DNA of 64,000 nucleotides, taken from Polytrichum commune. Its lineage: Eukaryota; Streptophyta; Polytrichopsida; Polytrichales; Polytrichaceae. Under the pieces are notes generated by a model. The model had not been told where the DNA came from. It saw nothing but the letters and a program-made list of their open reading frames with translations, and made no database searches. The stretch spans positions 22,351,666-22,415,665 of the forward strand of contig OX485807.1 in the NCBI GenBank assembly GCA_950295325.1, in the 5' to 3' direction. Made by a program: the position numbers and the translations under genes. Below are positions 45,476 through 58,299 of this stretch, one piece after another; the first letter of the stretch is position 1; each line of letters opens with the position of its first letter.

Positions 45476-47847
45476 GCAGATCAAAGATGGCACTTGTCTT
45501 TGTGCTCGTGTGTTTCTTTTTTCATTCTTTTTGAAATAGAATGAACAGGTGCACTGCTTGTCTTGTCTTGTCATGTCATGTCAGGCATCCTTTTACATCC
45601 AATGCCATCTCCATCGAACCCAAGTAAAAAATCCACCCAGTGTTGTAAATTGGCCTCCAACCCGGCATTCAAGTAATCTTTTTGGTCAACTTTTGTTGTT
45701 GTTTGTGCTATGGAGAAAAAGAAAATCTCCATGTTGATTGCATGAGGGTGAGCTTCTATGTAGGTTGCTTGCCCATCAGAGTCTGGTGGAAATAAGGATA
45801 CATGTAGATGGAATATGATGGGGGTGGTGTCCGTATGTGCCAAGCAACTATTGCTATTTCAAGTGTTTAATATTCGTATGTGTCAACCAACTATTCCTAT
45901 TTCAAGTGTTTAGTGGGTATATGAAAGTCTAGCAGCCCATGGCCAGAACCCTCCACATTCTAGTAGGCCTACCTGGAAACTCACCCTAACTACGTACACT
46001 CATTATGGAAAATATTGTGGGCCACAGTGATAACAAGAAATCACACTAAAAACAAAGCGTTGGGGGATAATAATGTGGGTGCACATTATGTAACATCGGT
46101 GGTTTGAAAAACAAATGATGATAACTTCATCATATCTTGTTCATTTTTTCACAAACAAACAATATGTCTTGTAGAGCTTCTTGTGCTCTTGTTAAAGACA
46201 CCGTGATCGTCACCACCTAACTCTTAGCCATTTGGCCATAGTGATCATTCAAAGACCAGTTGCATACACCTTCCAAAAAGACCTTTGTGTCAATTTTTGA
46301 TGTTCTCTCTCTAGATTCTTGGAAATAGAAAGCAAGTTTATGTTCCTTTAATTTTCATTCTTAATTTCTTTCATTTGATGAGTTACCCACAACTCAAAGT
46401 GCAAGAGAGAACATAGTGAGTGGTTGAAGATTGAAGTGTCACTAACATTGCACACTATTTTTATGCATGATATTGTGTATTATGAGCCACACTATAGAGG
46501 ATGCAAAGGGTAAGTCACAGTATACATACGCCCACAATATTGACCATAATCAACGTAGTTACTTGAACTTTGGTTCATATATGGACAAGACATTACCAAC
46601 CCCTAATGTCCCATATGTACATTATTTTGGAAAGGTGGATGGGGATGCAAATGAAATATTGTTATACTTGAATGTTTTGGTGACTATAGATAGCACATGT
46701 ATGTACTTGTGACACAAAAAACTAACAAGGAGGTGTCGTTTTTATTCACAAATATGTTAAAATCTAGTGTGCAATCATTGAATGGTTTTCATCAGTTGCA
46801 TGCAACAAAATCACCAAATCCTCGATAATGAGAGGTTTCCATGTACAAATATCACATCTTCAAACACAAGAGTTCTAAGCAAGTTTTTATAGAAGACATT
46901 AAGCATTTTATAAACGACTTGGACCCTATGTTTGTCCCACACTTGCTCCAAATTGATGGTAGCATTTCTAATTTTATAAGAAATGTATATTAATACATTG
47001 TTTCACTAAATGAAACTTGACACACGTACATCGATCATCATTATCAAGACCACCAAAACTAACTCATAAACGTTTCAATTAGTATCATTCATCACTCAAA
47101 AATAAAGTGAGAAAAATGGTTTTCCATCCATCATTCATAAGTAGTCACTATCAGTTGTCATGTTTTGACACATCATAACCTACACATGCTCATAACACCT
47201 CAAGAGTATCCATGTCTTTTCACCTTCCCAATAGATGAGTTCATTCTAAATGTCATGAAGCTATAATGATTCTCACTAAATCGATCATGATTAATATTTA
47301 ACATACTAAATAAAATAGTATAATTTAGTTCCATTTCAAGAATGACAAAGACCCTTTCATTGGCAAGTCACAAAAATTATAACCTCAATGCTAGTGAGGG
47401 TTCCGTAATATTTTGGACTTCCCAAGTTAAATACATGCTTTATTGATGGTTTCACTTTGATAATGAAATCCTAGTCAATTGCTTATTTACTCAATGGAAG
47501 TGAACATATACATTGGATTTTGGACCTTGAAGGTGAAGTGCACTCAATATAGGATATGTGGTTAAGTGGCATTCAAGAATGCAAGGGCAATGGTTTTTTC
47601 GAAGTCAAGAATGCTTCTTCCAACTCATAATAACCTCATTGGATGTACTGTACTGCAATTTCGCCCATTCATTTCACCACATACAAGACAAAAACTCCTA
47701 TCAAGATGGGAATTCTCTCACTGGCATGGGCTAGCCGCTAGTCCTCAGTGTGAGCATGACGTTGTTGTGATCGTTCATCCTTTAACAATGGAAATACACC
47801 ATTCATTCATACCGAGAAAATACCCAAACAAGACTCATGCCCCGATC
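45476..47847. other. Intergenic, no gene recognised
   Basis: Frames at 46467-46712 and 47566-47979 (plus) have no family signature. A short CTTGT/CATGT repeat occurs at 45558-45584. Confidence 0.35.
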
Positions 47848-47984
47848 ACACCAAACTTTCCGTCCAGTTCCAACCGTGAAATTGTTGGGGATTACGCTGA
47901 GAAAAAATGTTGGCCCGTCATTTTTCACACTAGTACCACCAAGGATTCTGATGGATGGTGTCAAATTTGGCTAGTATGATCAGC
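47848..47984. repeat. Dispersed repeat H, copy 2
   Basis: Starts CACACCAAACTTTCCGTCCA and ends near GTATGATC. Collinear with 31852-32000. Confidence 0.6.
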
Positions 47985-50463
47985 CCCTCACTCATAACCC
48001 ACCCACACTAACTGCTATGAGCCACCATCAAATCGCTCCCAACAGGCAGGGGCCACTTCATCTCCAATTTGACCAATGACACCCTGGGCACACTGGGGTG
48101 CCTAGGCCCAATCAGCCGATGATGGCAAGCTAGGGTGCAACTGGCCGGGTTGCCTCGGTGTGGCACCTTGCCACGTAGTTGGGTAGGTTTTAGTTGCTCG
48201 ACACGTATTTCAAAGTTGCTACTCGTGCTAGATTAACAATTGAAAAAACACACGAGGATCAAAATCTAAAAGACCACAAAGACCTGCCATCCTTGGCAGA
48301 AGCTGCCGAGGCAGCCCGCCAACCTACCCGATTGGAGGCCCTGGGCATACAAGGAAGGGGGGGACTTCTAACCAACCAACCAAGGCACCGGTCTTGCCCT
48401 AACCCTAGCCGACCTCCTTTGAGGAGCCTCCCGGATGAAGCTCACTAACTTAGTTGGCTGGGCAAGTCGCCACCTGGGTGCGGCACTTGTATGAGAGCCA
48501 CTAGATGTAACTAATACTGGTAGAAAGCGTGCACGGGTGAGCCGCACCAGTAAGTAAGCGGGGTTGGGCCATCACTTACTACATGCTCCTAGTTCTATAT
48601 ATAGATGCATATGAAACCAGGCTAAAAGCAAGGGGAGGGTTGGGGGGGGGGCTTTGGTAATAAGGGAGAGCTCCTCCTGGAGGCGGTGGAATAATAATAA
48701 GTTAGAGAACGGCGTTTGCAGGGGAGGGGGCCTGAAATAGTTGAGCGAGGAGGTTGTGAAGGGTTGTCTGGAGTAGGGGTCCCACATGTGCGGCCTATTT
48801 GGAGGAGACGCCTCGTGTGATAAAGAGTGATGAGGGCATAGCTAGGAGCCTCTATATATATACACCTACATTTAAACACTCTCCCTCACTCTCTCTCACT
48901 CTCTCTCTCTCTATCCATCTAATTAGATCCATACATCTGAAGGAGCTAGGGGAGGGAGGCTAACCTAGGCCAGGGTAGGGCAGGAGAGACAGCTGCTGAC
49001 AGAATGTCCGAGAGAGTTGGCAGTACTAGTGCACCCCAAGTCCGCCATTCCTGCCTCCTCTAAACATGGCCACCCCCAAGTGGGCCCCACCTCCATTATT
49101 TCCCTTCCCTTCCCACTCCATAGCTCCATTTTCCATAGCTACCTACTCACTCACTCACTCACTCACTTCCATTCCTATTACCACGCTTCACTTGGTTTCT
49201 GCTGCTAACCTCACCAGGACTCACCCCTAATGTTCATTTTTTAACACCCAACATGTCTGGGAGACTGCATGGCGCCAGTAAGAACTACAACAAAGAGGAA
49301 GACACATAACATTCACAATAATGTTATGCATCACTACACTCATTATCCCGATTACTGTGTGTGTGTGTGGGGTACTGATTCCCGATCCACACATTGTTTT
49401 CCCAAGTCTCTGAATTAGTGAGGTTGATTTTTTTCCCCTTCTGAGTGACATTACATTCATGAATACGTACCCGTTTACCATACGTTGCAAGAGAATCAGT
49501 GCGTGCTCTGAGGTGCTTGTAGAGTGGATAAAAAAACACAAATTGATATGCAAACACGTGCTTGTCCGTGAATAGTGCCATGATGAATAGTGTTGGAACT
49601 TTCAGTATGTAGTGTTGCTATGAATAATATTTGCATGGAGGAATAGTGCTTTCTGTATCTTTTGGTGGCACTAATTTCAGAGCGTAAAGAAATTTAGAAT
49701 CACCTTCGCTAATGTCCCCACACACACTATTAGCCCTCCCTCACTCATTGGGATGATCAATGTGCTTGGAGGGGAAGGGAGGGCGGAGCTCCTCAAGCAT
49801 GCCCACATAGCATTACTCAACTACATGGTTGTGTTCCATCCCATGTTTAGCATCTAACATGGGCCTCCACTTTCTTACCTTCATGGGAAGAAACTTCAAA
49901 AATAAGAACAAATTGGCGCCGGTATGAACAATGAAACGTACCGAATTGAACAATAAGAATATTGTGAATAGTGTCGGTATTTTCAATGAGATTATTTCTA
50001 TTAATAAAAACTTCATGGAATAATATTGGTATGAACAATATTTCTTGCAAGTACACTTGGGATGACCAGTAATTCTTGCGCATAGTGCCAGGAGTATAAC
50101 CCCACCGAAATTTCCCAAGTATAACTTGAATGAATGAATAATAAACAAATGTTTACAGTTTGTTCAAGGGACCCACATAATATAATTGACATATTCCATG
50201 CTCATGGAACCGACCCACATGGCTAAATAATGTTGTGCACATCGATATGTAAAAGCATAACATTAACTAGTGAAGTTAGGAAGCTTCTTTTATCTATCTG
50301 CAGTTCCCACCTCGATTACCGGTGTAGCGTTGCTACATTCAAGTATAAGTATTGATTATACTCTCCTTCTAACATGATTCCTTACACATGCATCAACATG
50401 GATTTGATACTGTAACGTTTTGGCCAATTGTAATTCATTTGAGGAATAAAAGGCTTGGGATGC
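47985..50463. other. Intergenic with simple repeats
   Basis: G run at about 48640-48650, TC microsatellite at 48880-48914, (CACT)n at 49148-49168 and a short GT run at about 49358-49370. The frames at 48194-48448 and on the minus strand at 49227-50148 have no recognised motif. Confidence 0.4.
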
Positions 50464-50471
50464 AAGCACGT

Positions 50472-50698
50472 CAGTGATCGGGGAGATTTTTGGGCATAAT
50501 CGGTTGAGATGCTAGTGTTTACAAGTCCAACCGGTTACATGTTGACATCCTTCGGTTTTCCTTTATTAAAATGGGGGTACATTCTATAGATTCCTCTAAA
50601 GTGATCGGTAATTTTCCTGCAGTCTTGAACTTCAACCGATTATTTCTCAAACTCAACCGGTTCATATGTAACTAACTGTTAGTTCTCCCCGATCATAG
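50472..50698. mobile_element. CCGGTT-rich MITE (family B), copy 3
   Basis: 227 bp, starting CAGTGATCGGGGAGA and ending TCTCCCCGATCATAG. It has the best-preserved ends in the window. The flanks AAGCACGT and AATCACAT agree at 6 of 8 positions, a worn target duplication. It shows the uninterrupted sequence at the site where copy 1 carries the Tourist-like insertion. Confidence 0.85.
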
Positions 50699-50706
50699 AA
50701 TCACAT

Positions 50707-51268
50707 TGTTTATTTTGTCCTAGAGCCCATTGGACATATGCACACCCACTGATTAATGTTGTGAGAATCCTAAAAAAAAAAGGGAAGGAAACAAAACACC
50801 AACCACCGTGCACAACTCATCAAGTAGTCAGTAAAGGACAACTCCCAAACCACCAACAAAATCACCGAAAAACCCAAAGCACCAACATCACTAGAAGAAA
50901 GCACCCCACATTAATGTTGATCAAGCTTATGGTTCCACTAACCCCCAAGGTTGTCTCCAAGACATAGAACATCTTTAACACCCCAAGTTTTGTGAAACCT
51001 TTCAAGAGAGCTTCACCCAAGAAAAGGCTAATCGTCATGTATTTGATCAAATTCTTTGGGCATACACAATGCACTTGTCGTAGACGAGGTATTGACTTTG
51101 GACTTGCCTTTCTTTGGGTTTCATTCAAACCTTGTCAATCCTTTCAATCTAGATTATTCCCCTAGAAGACAATGTTTTTGAGAAGGTGCCAACCCCCCCC
51201 CCCCCCTTGGCGAGCTTCTTCGAGATGTTTAGTGCATGATGAAGGCAATCCACCTCCATAACCTCCTA
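50707..51268. other. Intergenic, no gene recognised
   Basis: A C run of about 14 lies at 51193-51206, just before the Mutator-like element. No coding support. Confidence 0.35.
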
Positions 51269-51530
51269 GGTTAAATGGGATCTTCGTATTTTAGTGCTAC
51301 GAGCATTTGTAGGACGCCTCCCGCGGGCAACGTTCATGCTCGGGCAGCCCGTTCCTGTCCTCCCGACCCGACCCGTCTTACCTGGCCGACTTGGCCTTCC
51401 TGCCCGTGTCCTCCATCCTGCCCGACGCAGCATTCCGCCTGTCCAGCTGTCCACCCGTCTGTCCATCCGGCCGTCCATCCGTCATATCCGTCTCCACCGC
51501 TACCCCACACCGAACCCGAGCTCCGTCATT

Positions 51531-52330
51531 CTTCCTTGCTCACGCCACTAGACAACTCCGGAGTGAGTGAGGAAGTTGGGGAAAGGTTGTTGCATTGCTA
51601 GTTTAGGGTTTGGAAGAGTTATAACTTTGATCGATGTTGTCTTAGTCGCCTGCCATGGAGGTGGACATTGTGGATCTGGGAGGGAAATGTGTCTCTTTCG
51701 AAGAAGGGTTTGATTTTGTAATAGAGGAGGCCACGGAAGATCTACAGGACGGACAGGGTTTAGTTTCAGATCTGGAAATTCTTTCGTCATTCTTCTGTCA
51801 TTCTTCCTTGTTCACGCCACTGGACAGCTTCGGAGCGAGTGAGGAAGTTGGGGAAAGGTTGTTGCATTGCTAGTTTAGGGTTTGGAAGAGTTGTAACTTT
51901 GATCGATGTTATCTTAGTCGCCCGCCATGGAGGTGGACATTGTGGATCTGGGAGGGAAATGTGTCTCTTTCGAAGAAGGGTTTGATTTTGTAATAGAGGA
52001 GGCCACGGAAGATCTACAGAACAGACAAGGTTTAGTTTCAGATCTGGAAATCCTTCCGTCATTCTTTTGTCATTCTTCCTTGTTCACGCCATTGGACAGC
52101 TTCGGAGCAAGTGAGAAAGTTGGGGAAAGGTTGTTGCATTGCTAGTTTAGGGTTTGGAAGAGTTGTAACTTTGATCGACGTTGTCCTAGTCGCTCGCCAT
52201 GGAGGTGGACATTGTGGATCTGGGAGGAAAATATGTCTCTTTCGAAGAAGGATTTGAGTTTGTCATAAAGGAGGCCACGGAAGATTTACAGGACGGACAT
52301 GGTTTAGTTTCAGATCTGGAAATTCCTGCC
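51531..52330 (+). repeat. Left TIR array: 272-bp units, nearly three
   Basis: Units start at about 51531, 51803 and 52075 with TTCTTCCTTG-TCACGCCA. Each carries GCCATGGAGGTGGACATT, an ATG in good initiation context, at 51655, 51927 and 52199. Every unit therefore repeats the same promoter-proximal DNA, start codon and first 42 or so codons. Confidence 0.9.
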
Positions 52331-52438
52331 AGGACGGACGATTTTGAGGACAGGCGATTGTACATGCTAGTTTCCGATCTGGAAGTTATGAGGACGTGCA
52401 ATGGGTTTGAGGCCATGCAGGCTGAGGCCTCGTCCTAG
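52199..52438 (+). CDS. Inward-reading frame of the Mutator-like element, left
   Basis: 79 codons, starting MEVDIVDLGGKYVSFEEGF and containing SDLEIPARTDDFEDRR. It is the innermost copy of the repeated start module and the only left one that runs out of the array into unique DNA. Acidic, with no known domain. It could be the first exon of a gene whose remainder is deleted. Outer modules at 51655-51873 and 51927-52145 give 72-codon versions ending ERLLHC. Confidence 0.35.
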   Translation: MEVDIVDLGGKYVSFEEGFEFVIKEATEDLQDGHGLVSDLEIPARTDDFEDRRLYMLVSDLEVMRTCNGFEAMQAEASS

Positions 52439-53424
52439 ATGAAAGCTTGTTTCTGGAACGTCTGCTTGGATATGTTGGCTATGGACAAAGATGATGATCT
52501 TCGTGTCCTGTGGTTGGACGTGTCAAATGACACAAATTTTGGTGGTGGAAGACGAGTGCAATGCAATCGTTGATAACGTTCTGGAGTTTAGTGCTATGTC
52601 TTAGAATAATGATGTAGAATGTTACAATAAGACAAGGTAAAACCAATGTAAAGTTGAATCATAATAGGACACAATTATGATAGGTGAGAACCATTACATG
52701 TCCACTTCGGACACATAAATATTGATACATTGGCCCCTACCCATTTTCAATAAAGTATCATTATTTGTTGAATTTTGAATGTAAGTGAAATTTTGGCAAT
52801 TGGGAATTTTCGGAAAACAAGCAATTTAGTAAAATATGACAAGACATGTACAAAATTGGTGTCCTGGAAAGACTTTATGCCTTCCTCATTGAATTCAATA
52901 ACATTGTAATGTATCCTATCAGTGTCATATATCAATCTATGCAACATCCATTGTTTTCAGTGTTGTCATAACATAATCTAAATTCCCATGACAGGTTTGT
53001 CCAGCCTTGTTGAAATGGTTAATTTTATGGTACTGAATTTCGCATAAAGTGTTGTCCATATATAGTTGCTTCGCCACAAAATTGCATTGGCATCCTCACT
53101 TAGAGGTTAGACTGGTTTGCAATCTACTTGCCCTCCTCTGCTTTGTCTGTCCTATTGGGAGTGGTTGCCCTATAAGACTTTTAGGACATCTTGTATCAGA
53201 GTCAGAGGCTGTAAAAACAACTGGAACAACTAAAGTTGGAACAAGAGGTGTTTTTGTACTATTTTATTTTTCCACTGTCCTAGTATCTGGGGTTGATCCT
53301 ACCCCGTCCTTGGTTGATTTTCTCCTCCCAAGAAATGTCTATCCTGTCAAAAGGCCCAGGGGGTGGGATCTGCAACCTCGCCCGCACATTTTCAAGAGTT
53401 ACATCCCGCACCCTAAACCTTTTC

Positions 53425-53607
53425 TTATGCATCAGCTTTCAAGCACGTATTGGTGTCCTTGTGGACGATTATACCTGCAGGAATTTCCAGATCTGAAACT
53501 AAACCATGTCTGTCCTGTAGATCTTCCGTGGCCTCCTCTATTACAAAATCAAATCCTTCTTCGAAAGAGACATATTTTCCTCCCAGATCCACAATGTCCA
53601 CCTCCAT
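53425..53607 (-). CDS. Inward-reading frame of the Mutator-like element, right
   Basis: 60 codons on the minus strand, starting MEVDIVDLGGKYVSFEEGF. It diverges from the left copy after SDLEIPAG. Mirror image of the left frame, so both termini fire the same start module toward the centre. The outer module 53879-53661 gives a 72-codon version. Function unknown. Confidence 0.3.
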   Translation of the reverse strand: MEVDIVDLGGKYVSFEEGFDFVIEEATEDLQDRHGLVSDLEIPAGIIVHKDTNTCLKADA

Positions 53608-54008
53608 GGCGAGCGACTAGGACAACGTCGATCAAAGTTACAACTCTTCCAAATCCTAAACTAGCAATGCAACAGCCTTTCCCCAGCTTCCACACTCGCT
53701 CCGAAGCTGTCCAGTGGCATGAGCAAGGAAGAATGACATAAGAATGACGGAAGAATTTCCAGATCTGAAACTAAACCATGTCCGTCCTGTAGATCTTCCG
53801 TGGCCTCCTCTATTACAAAATCAAACCCTTCTTCGAAAGAGACACATTTCCCTCCCAGATCCACAATGTCCACCTCCATGGCGGGCGACTAAGACAACAT
53901 CGATCAAAGTTATAACTCTTCCAAACCCTAAACTAGCAATGCAACAACCTTTCCCCAACTTCCTCACTCGCTCCGGAGTTGTCTAGTGGCGTGAGCAAGG
54001 AAGAATGA
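53480..54008 (-). repeat. Right TIR array: 272-bp units, nearly two
   Basis: Inverted counterpart of the left array with start codons at 53879 and 53607 (minus). The innermost unit shares with the innermost left unit the GGAAAATATGTCTC and CTCGCCATGG variants. The array therefore has a fixed inner type and a variable number of outer-type units. Confidence 0.88.
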
Positions 54009-54240
54009 CGGAGCTCGGGTTCGGTGTGGGGTAGCGGTGGAGACAGATATGACGGATGGACGGATGGACAGCGGAATGCCGCGTTGGGCATGATGGAGGA
54101 CACGGGCAGGAAGGTCAAGTGGGGCAGGTAATACGGGTCGGGACGGGAGGACATGAACGGGTTGCCCGAGCATGAACGTTGCCCGCGGGAGGCGTCCTAC
54201 AAACGCTCGTAGCACTAAAATATGAAGATCCGGTTAAATG

Positions 54241-55310
54241 TGGTTCCAATATTTATTCTCAACTGACTCGTTAGTATTGGGCATACAAAGCATGCATTGG
54301 AGCAAAGAGAGTCTTGAACTTGTGTATGTACTTAGTAGGGAGATAAGTAAAAGGGAAGCGGATAGGGATTAGCGAAAAAGAATTGGATAAGGATAAGGAT
54401 AATAAGGAAGGTTCTATCGAAGAGGAGCCATTGTTTAAGGAATAGTTAGAACTAAAGGAAGAGATCAGAGATAGGGAAGAAGGAAAGTATTTTCAGGGAG
54501 GAAGAACACGTTCAAGTGACCATTTTAGAATTGGATACTTGTGAAGATTACCTCCTTGCGTGGGTTGTGTTGTGGTTAGTAAGGATCTCCTAGTATGAAA
54601 TCTTGTGTGGAAGCTGAATGATTACCTAGGAGAATGTGTGTACTTAAAAGTGTAGTTAAAATGCCACAATGTTAGTCTCTAAAGGATTGTATGAATTGCA
54701 TAAGGAAGTTTGCAAGGATAGAGTTGATATTCCTTACTTCTATCTACGTACGTGCTTGATCTTGAGATGACAATGAAGGGTGAGGAATGATGCTCCAAGG
54801 ATAGTGGAGTAGTAGTTGACCTACTTGCATTATTAGGGTAGACTGTTGAGTGATAGTATGGAAGTCATGAACTTAGATAATTAAGAAACGAGGGAAGTCA
54901 ATCCATGTAGAAGAGAATGTATTATATTCTCAACACAATACTATGTGAGAATAGCCAATAGGGCAACTTTGGCAGGGGTAAGTGATAATGCTAAGACAAC
55001 TTAGTAGTACCAGGTAGGGCAAGAGAGATCTAGCTATTGGTTGGCCTAGGATGCGAAGCAATAAGTATTAATCATGGAAGTACCCGGGCTATGGATGGTA
55101 AACTATGTATGGAGGATTGGACTAGCTAACAATTGCTAAACGGGAGTGTAGAAGGTAAGGTCATATCATGGTAACAACCTTGCTATTATGTGAAGTAAGA
55201 GGATATAGAAAAAGCAAACATCTAGGTCATTAAGGGTGTAAGTAAGATAGACAAAGCAAGAAGACAATAAGGAAGTCGGGTAGGAACTACCGATACTAGG
55301 AAAGCCAATA
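54241..55310. other. Intergenic, no gene recognised
   Basis: Purine-rich on the plus strand (AAGGATAAGGATAATAAGG region near 54385-54405), with frequent stops on both strands. Confidence 0.35.
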
Positions 55311-56050
55311 TTAAATCCTTCCGGTAAAGCTACACCCGGTAGGTCTAGACCACCTCCACCTATTTGGGTCCCATGTGAGAGTGCCAACCTTCATGTACAA
55401 AAAAATCACTTCATGTTCATTTTGCTTTGTAGTAGCATGGACAACTCTAACTTCGTGCAAATAATTAACCAACCATGTCCCCATATGATGGTGCCTATAA
55501 ACCTCGATTGTAGTAGTGATTCTAAACCAATCACCAAGCTCATCGTAGGAGAGACTAATTAAATTCATCAATGGCCAAATCCCATGTATGGAAAGTCTGA
55601 GCTTCATTATTCAAATTATCATTTACAAATTGAATGCCTTTTTGATAGAGTTCTTTGGCTCTATCATAGGAGAAGCCATTACCAATAAGGTCAAGCCCTA
55701 TGATCCACCAAATATTTGCATGAAGCATCCCAATGTTATTGCCATTGGTAGGTACCCTCGACCATAATTTCCATGATTTATTAATGTGGTCCGAAATTTT
55801 AAAATCATGGAAGCTATGACGATGCTTAATGGTAAACCGATCTAGGTTGATATAATGGCTACCCCCTCTTTACGGGTTTGCATTCAGCCAACATATATCT
55901 AAGCATAAGTTGGAGATTAATTCTTTAGGTTCCATAACAAGGACAATCATTCATTTGCAAAGAAATTTAGTTTAATCGCATCAAGATCAATCAACTCAAA
56001 ATCGTCATATTTTTCTTCATGCAGCAATCCTTGCAACTAACCTAGTGCGA
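55311..56050 (-). pseudogene. Decayed frame, possibly LINE ORF2 C-terminal region
   Basis: On the minus strand one passage reads LLHEEKYDDFELIDLDAIKL. A second, after frame loss, reads MLHANIWWIIGLDLIGNGF, then FHTWDLAIDEFN, and a third ends TWDPNRWRWSRP. The order and the WWxxxLDLIGxGFS / TFHTW words remind me of the region after the reverse transcriptase in plant-lineage LINEs, from memory only. Several stops and at least two frame shifts. No catalytic reverse-transcriptase motif was found. Confidence 0.35.
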
Positions 56051-58299
56051 GTTGTTCCTTATTGGATCAATGGTAGTTATGAATAGCACCACAAATTTTT
56101 TAATTTTTTTGAAGGATCTTATTAGACCCACCCACCCCAAGATAGTGATAACAAAACCCAAACATTAGAGAGAAGACATGATGTATATAACAAGCCTCCC
56201 AACTAAAGTGCGCTTCATAATGCTCTAGTAAACAAGTTTATTGAAAATTTTGGTATAGAGAAAGTATCCAATCATGGAATGTTAAGATTAAGGCCAAAGG
56301 GGGTGCCGATTAGTTTACAAGTGTCTTACTCCTCATCCCCTTTCCCACCACAATCCGTTGACATGGATGCTAACTGTGAGATCAAGTATGTTTATAGAAC
56401 AAATATTCAAAGTATAAGGAGTTTGCAATTTTCTCACCATGGTTGCATGAAATCTTGTCTTCTAGTTCTCCTACGAAACTAGAGGAGCCTATTGCGGCTA
56501 CTTCTAGAAGGGTTGGCCTCTTCCAATGTGCAATAGATAAAAGATAATCCCATTTTGTAAGAAACCAATGTCATGAGAATCAAATAAAGGTAACTAAACC
56601 TCAATTTATGACAAGCTTTCAAAGTGCAAATATGTGTTCTTCTTATGTAGTTATATGGGTGTGGCTAAAGTGGTTAGCACAAGCAGATGTTGAGCAAAGA
56701 CAATCTGGGTATGCCAACCAATTTATGCGTATGTATTCTTAGAATAATACTATAGGTGTTCAAATCATAACAATATTAAACCATTTTGCACCCAAACTTT
56801 GTATGCATTGGTACGCATTTGAATAAGACTTTTCTACCTTAGGCACACTTCCATGTGCCAATGAAGTCATTGAAAATCACTAATTGACCATGAAAATAAA
56901 TTATAAAAAAAATCCATCTCCACGTGAAAAACAATTGTAGGGGATATTTGAAGTTTAAGGACGGGGACTTGACCACATCCCTTTTCCAGAACCCATAACT
57001 TGACTTTCATTTGAGCAAAAGAACACTCAATGTTTATGAACTTGTTGGTGTGGACCCAAATTTGTTGTATTTTACATTATATATTTTTTTCATGCTACCA
57101 TGTTCTTATTATTCACACCTTGTCCATAAATTATGGATTTTTGGTTCATTTTTCTAGGATCTTGAGATAAAAGGGTTCATTCAATCTAGTCATGCAACAA
57201 TCAAAATGGATGAGTGTGAGGACATCCACGTTCCAACTTGCATGTTGGACAGCAAGACAACCCTACTATCTCACAATTTTGTTGCCCCCCTACTCCACAT
57301 GGAAGTGCGCAACCGAATAAATGCTTGAAGATAATGGCGAAAGCTTCGATAATGTTGGTGAACTCTATTTTGCTTCACCATAACGGCCAGTACATGGAAA
57401 TGTGCCCTTGGACCAATTGAGCATTTGTTTTCTAAACAATGCCACTCTCTTTGGAAAGGAAAAATTGACACATATGAGGTAGACGTGTGTTATTTGATTA
57501 CTTTTCTCTTTGCACCCACTTCTCATAGGATATGAAACACGCAATCAATGCAAGATAAACTAACAAATAAGGATTGTACTTGTATCCATTTGTCTCGTAG
57601 CTTTATAAGCTCACATGATTATCTTATTCATTATCAAAACAAAGATTCTCATGCTCATTAAGTGGTCCTACAAGTCTCCCCAATCATGTGGACTATAGAG
57701 CCTAGAATGGTTAACATATTTTGACACGTACTCCAATATCTTTTAAAACAAGTGTGCATTTTAAAATCCCACACCTAATCACATACCACTCAAATATAGG
57801 TGTCCAAACTATTTTGTGTTGAGGTTAGGCATGTCTACCTTACAATTTGTGGGTCCATGCCACATCTTCCTCGATTGCCTTTAGTTTGTGTATGTGCACA
57901 CTTCTCAAGCAAACCCTTTATCTTAATTTGTGGAGGCTCAATTAACCAATTGGCTCCACTTTTCTTTCCACAATACAACAAGGTACATCATTACTCTAAA
58001 TATTGTATTTAGTGTGATTTACCGTTTGGAATTACACAATGCTATAACTTTTTACTGCACGTCTCATTTTTTACTGACAAAAGTCATATTGGTTTCAACA
58101 AAAGAATAGGGTTGTGCATGTATATGATTTACCTTTAAGGAAATGAGACTTCAAAAAAAGTTACTTTGGGCTTTGTTTTGATCCTAGGAGATGCATATCT
58201 TACATACGTCCTCAAAAGTACTTCATTACCAAATAGCTTTGAACAAGTTCACATTGTAGTCTCATTGTTCATGAAGGTAAACATGTTTAATTTGGTTAT
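56051..58299. other. Intergenic, no gene recognised
   Basis: 57985-58075 is a copy of the short dispersed fragment seen at 10505 and 19330. Frames are short and unremarkable. Confidence 0.35.

Larger units (their letters stand above)
51278..54231. mobile_element. Mutator-like element with long, internally repeated TIRs
   Basis: 2,954 bp flanked by a perfect 9-bp duplication GGTTAAATG (51269-51277 and 54232-54240). Both ends start GGATCTTC, then TATTTTAGTGCTACGAGC. The left inverted repeat extends to about 52330 and the right one inward to about 53480. The outer 230-250 bases of each are GC-rich; the rest is an array of 272-bp units. The 9-bp duplication and long TIRs are the signature of the Mutator superfamily. 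The middle, about 1.1 kb, encodes no transposase I can see, so the copy is non-autonomous. Confidence 0.9.

Noticed and set aside
47566-47979. 137-codon plus-strand frame as a gene
   Set aside because: No recognised motif; its 3' part overlaps dispersed repeat H, so it is probably chance.
6052-50698. AACCGGTT repeats as a CRISPR or regulatory array
   Set aside because: They are dispersed copies of a MITE with irregular spacing and target duplications.
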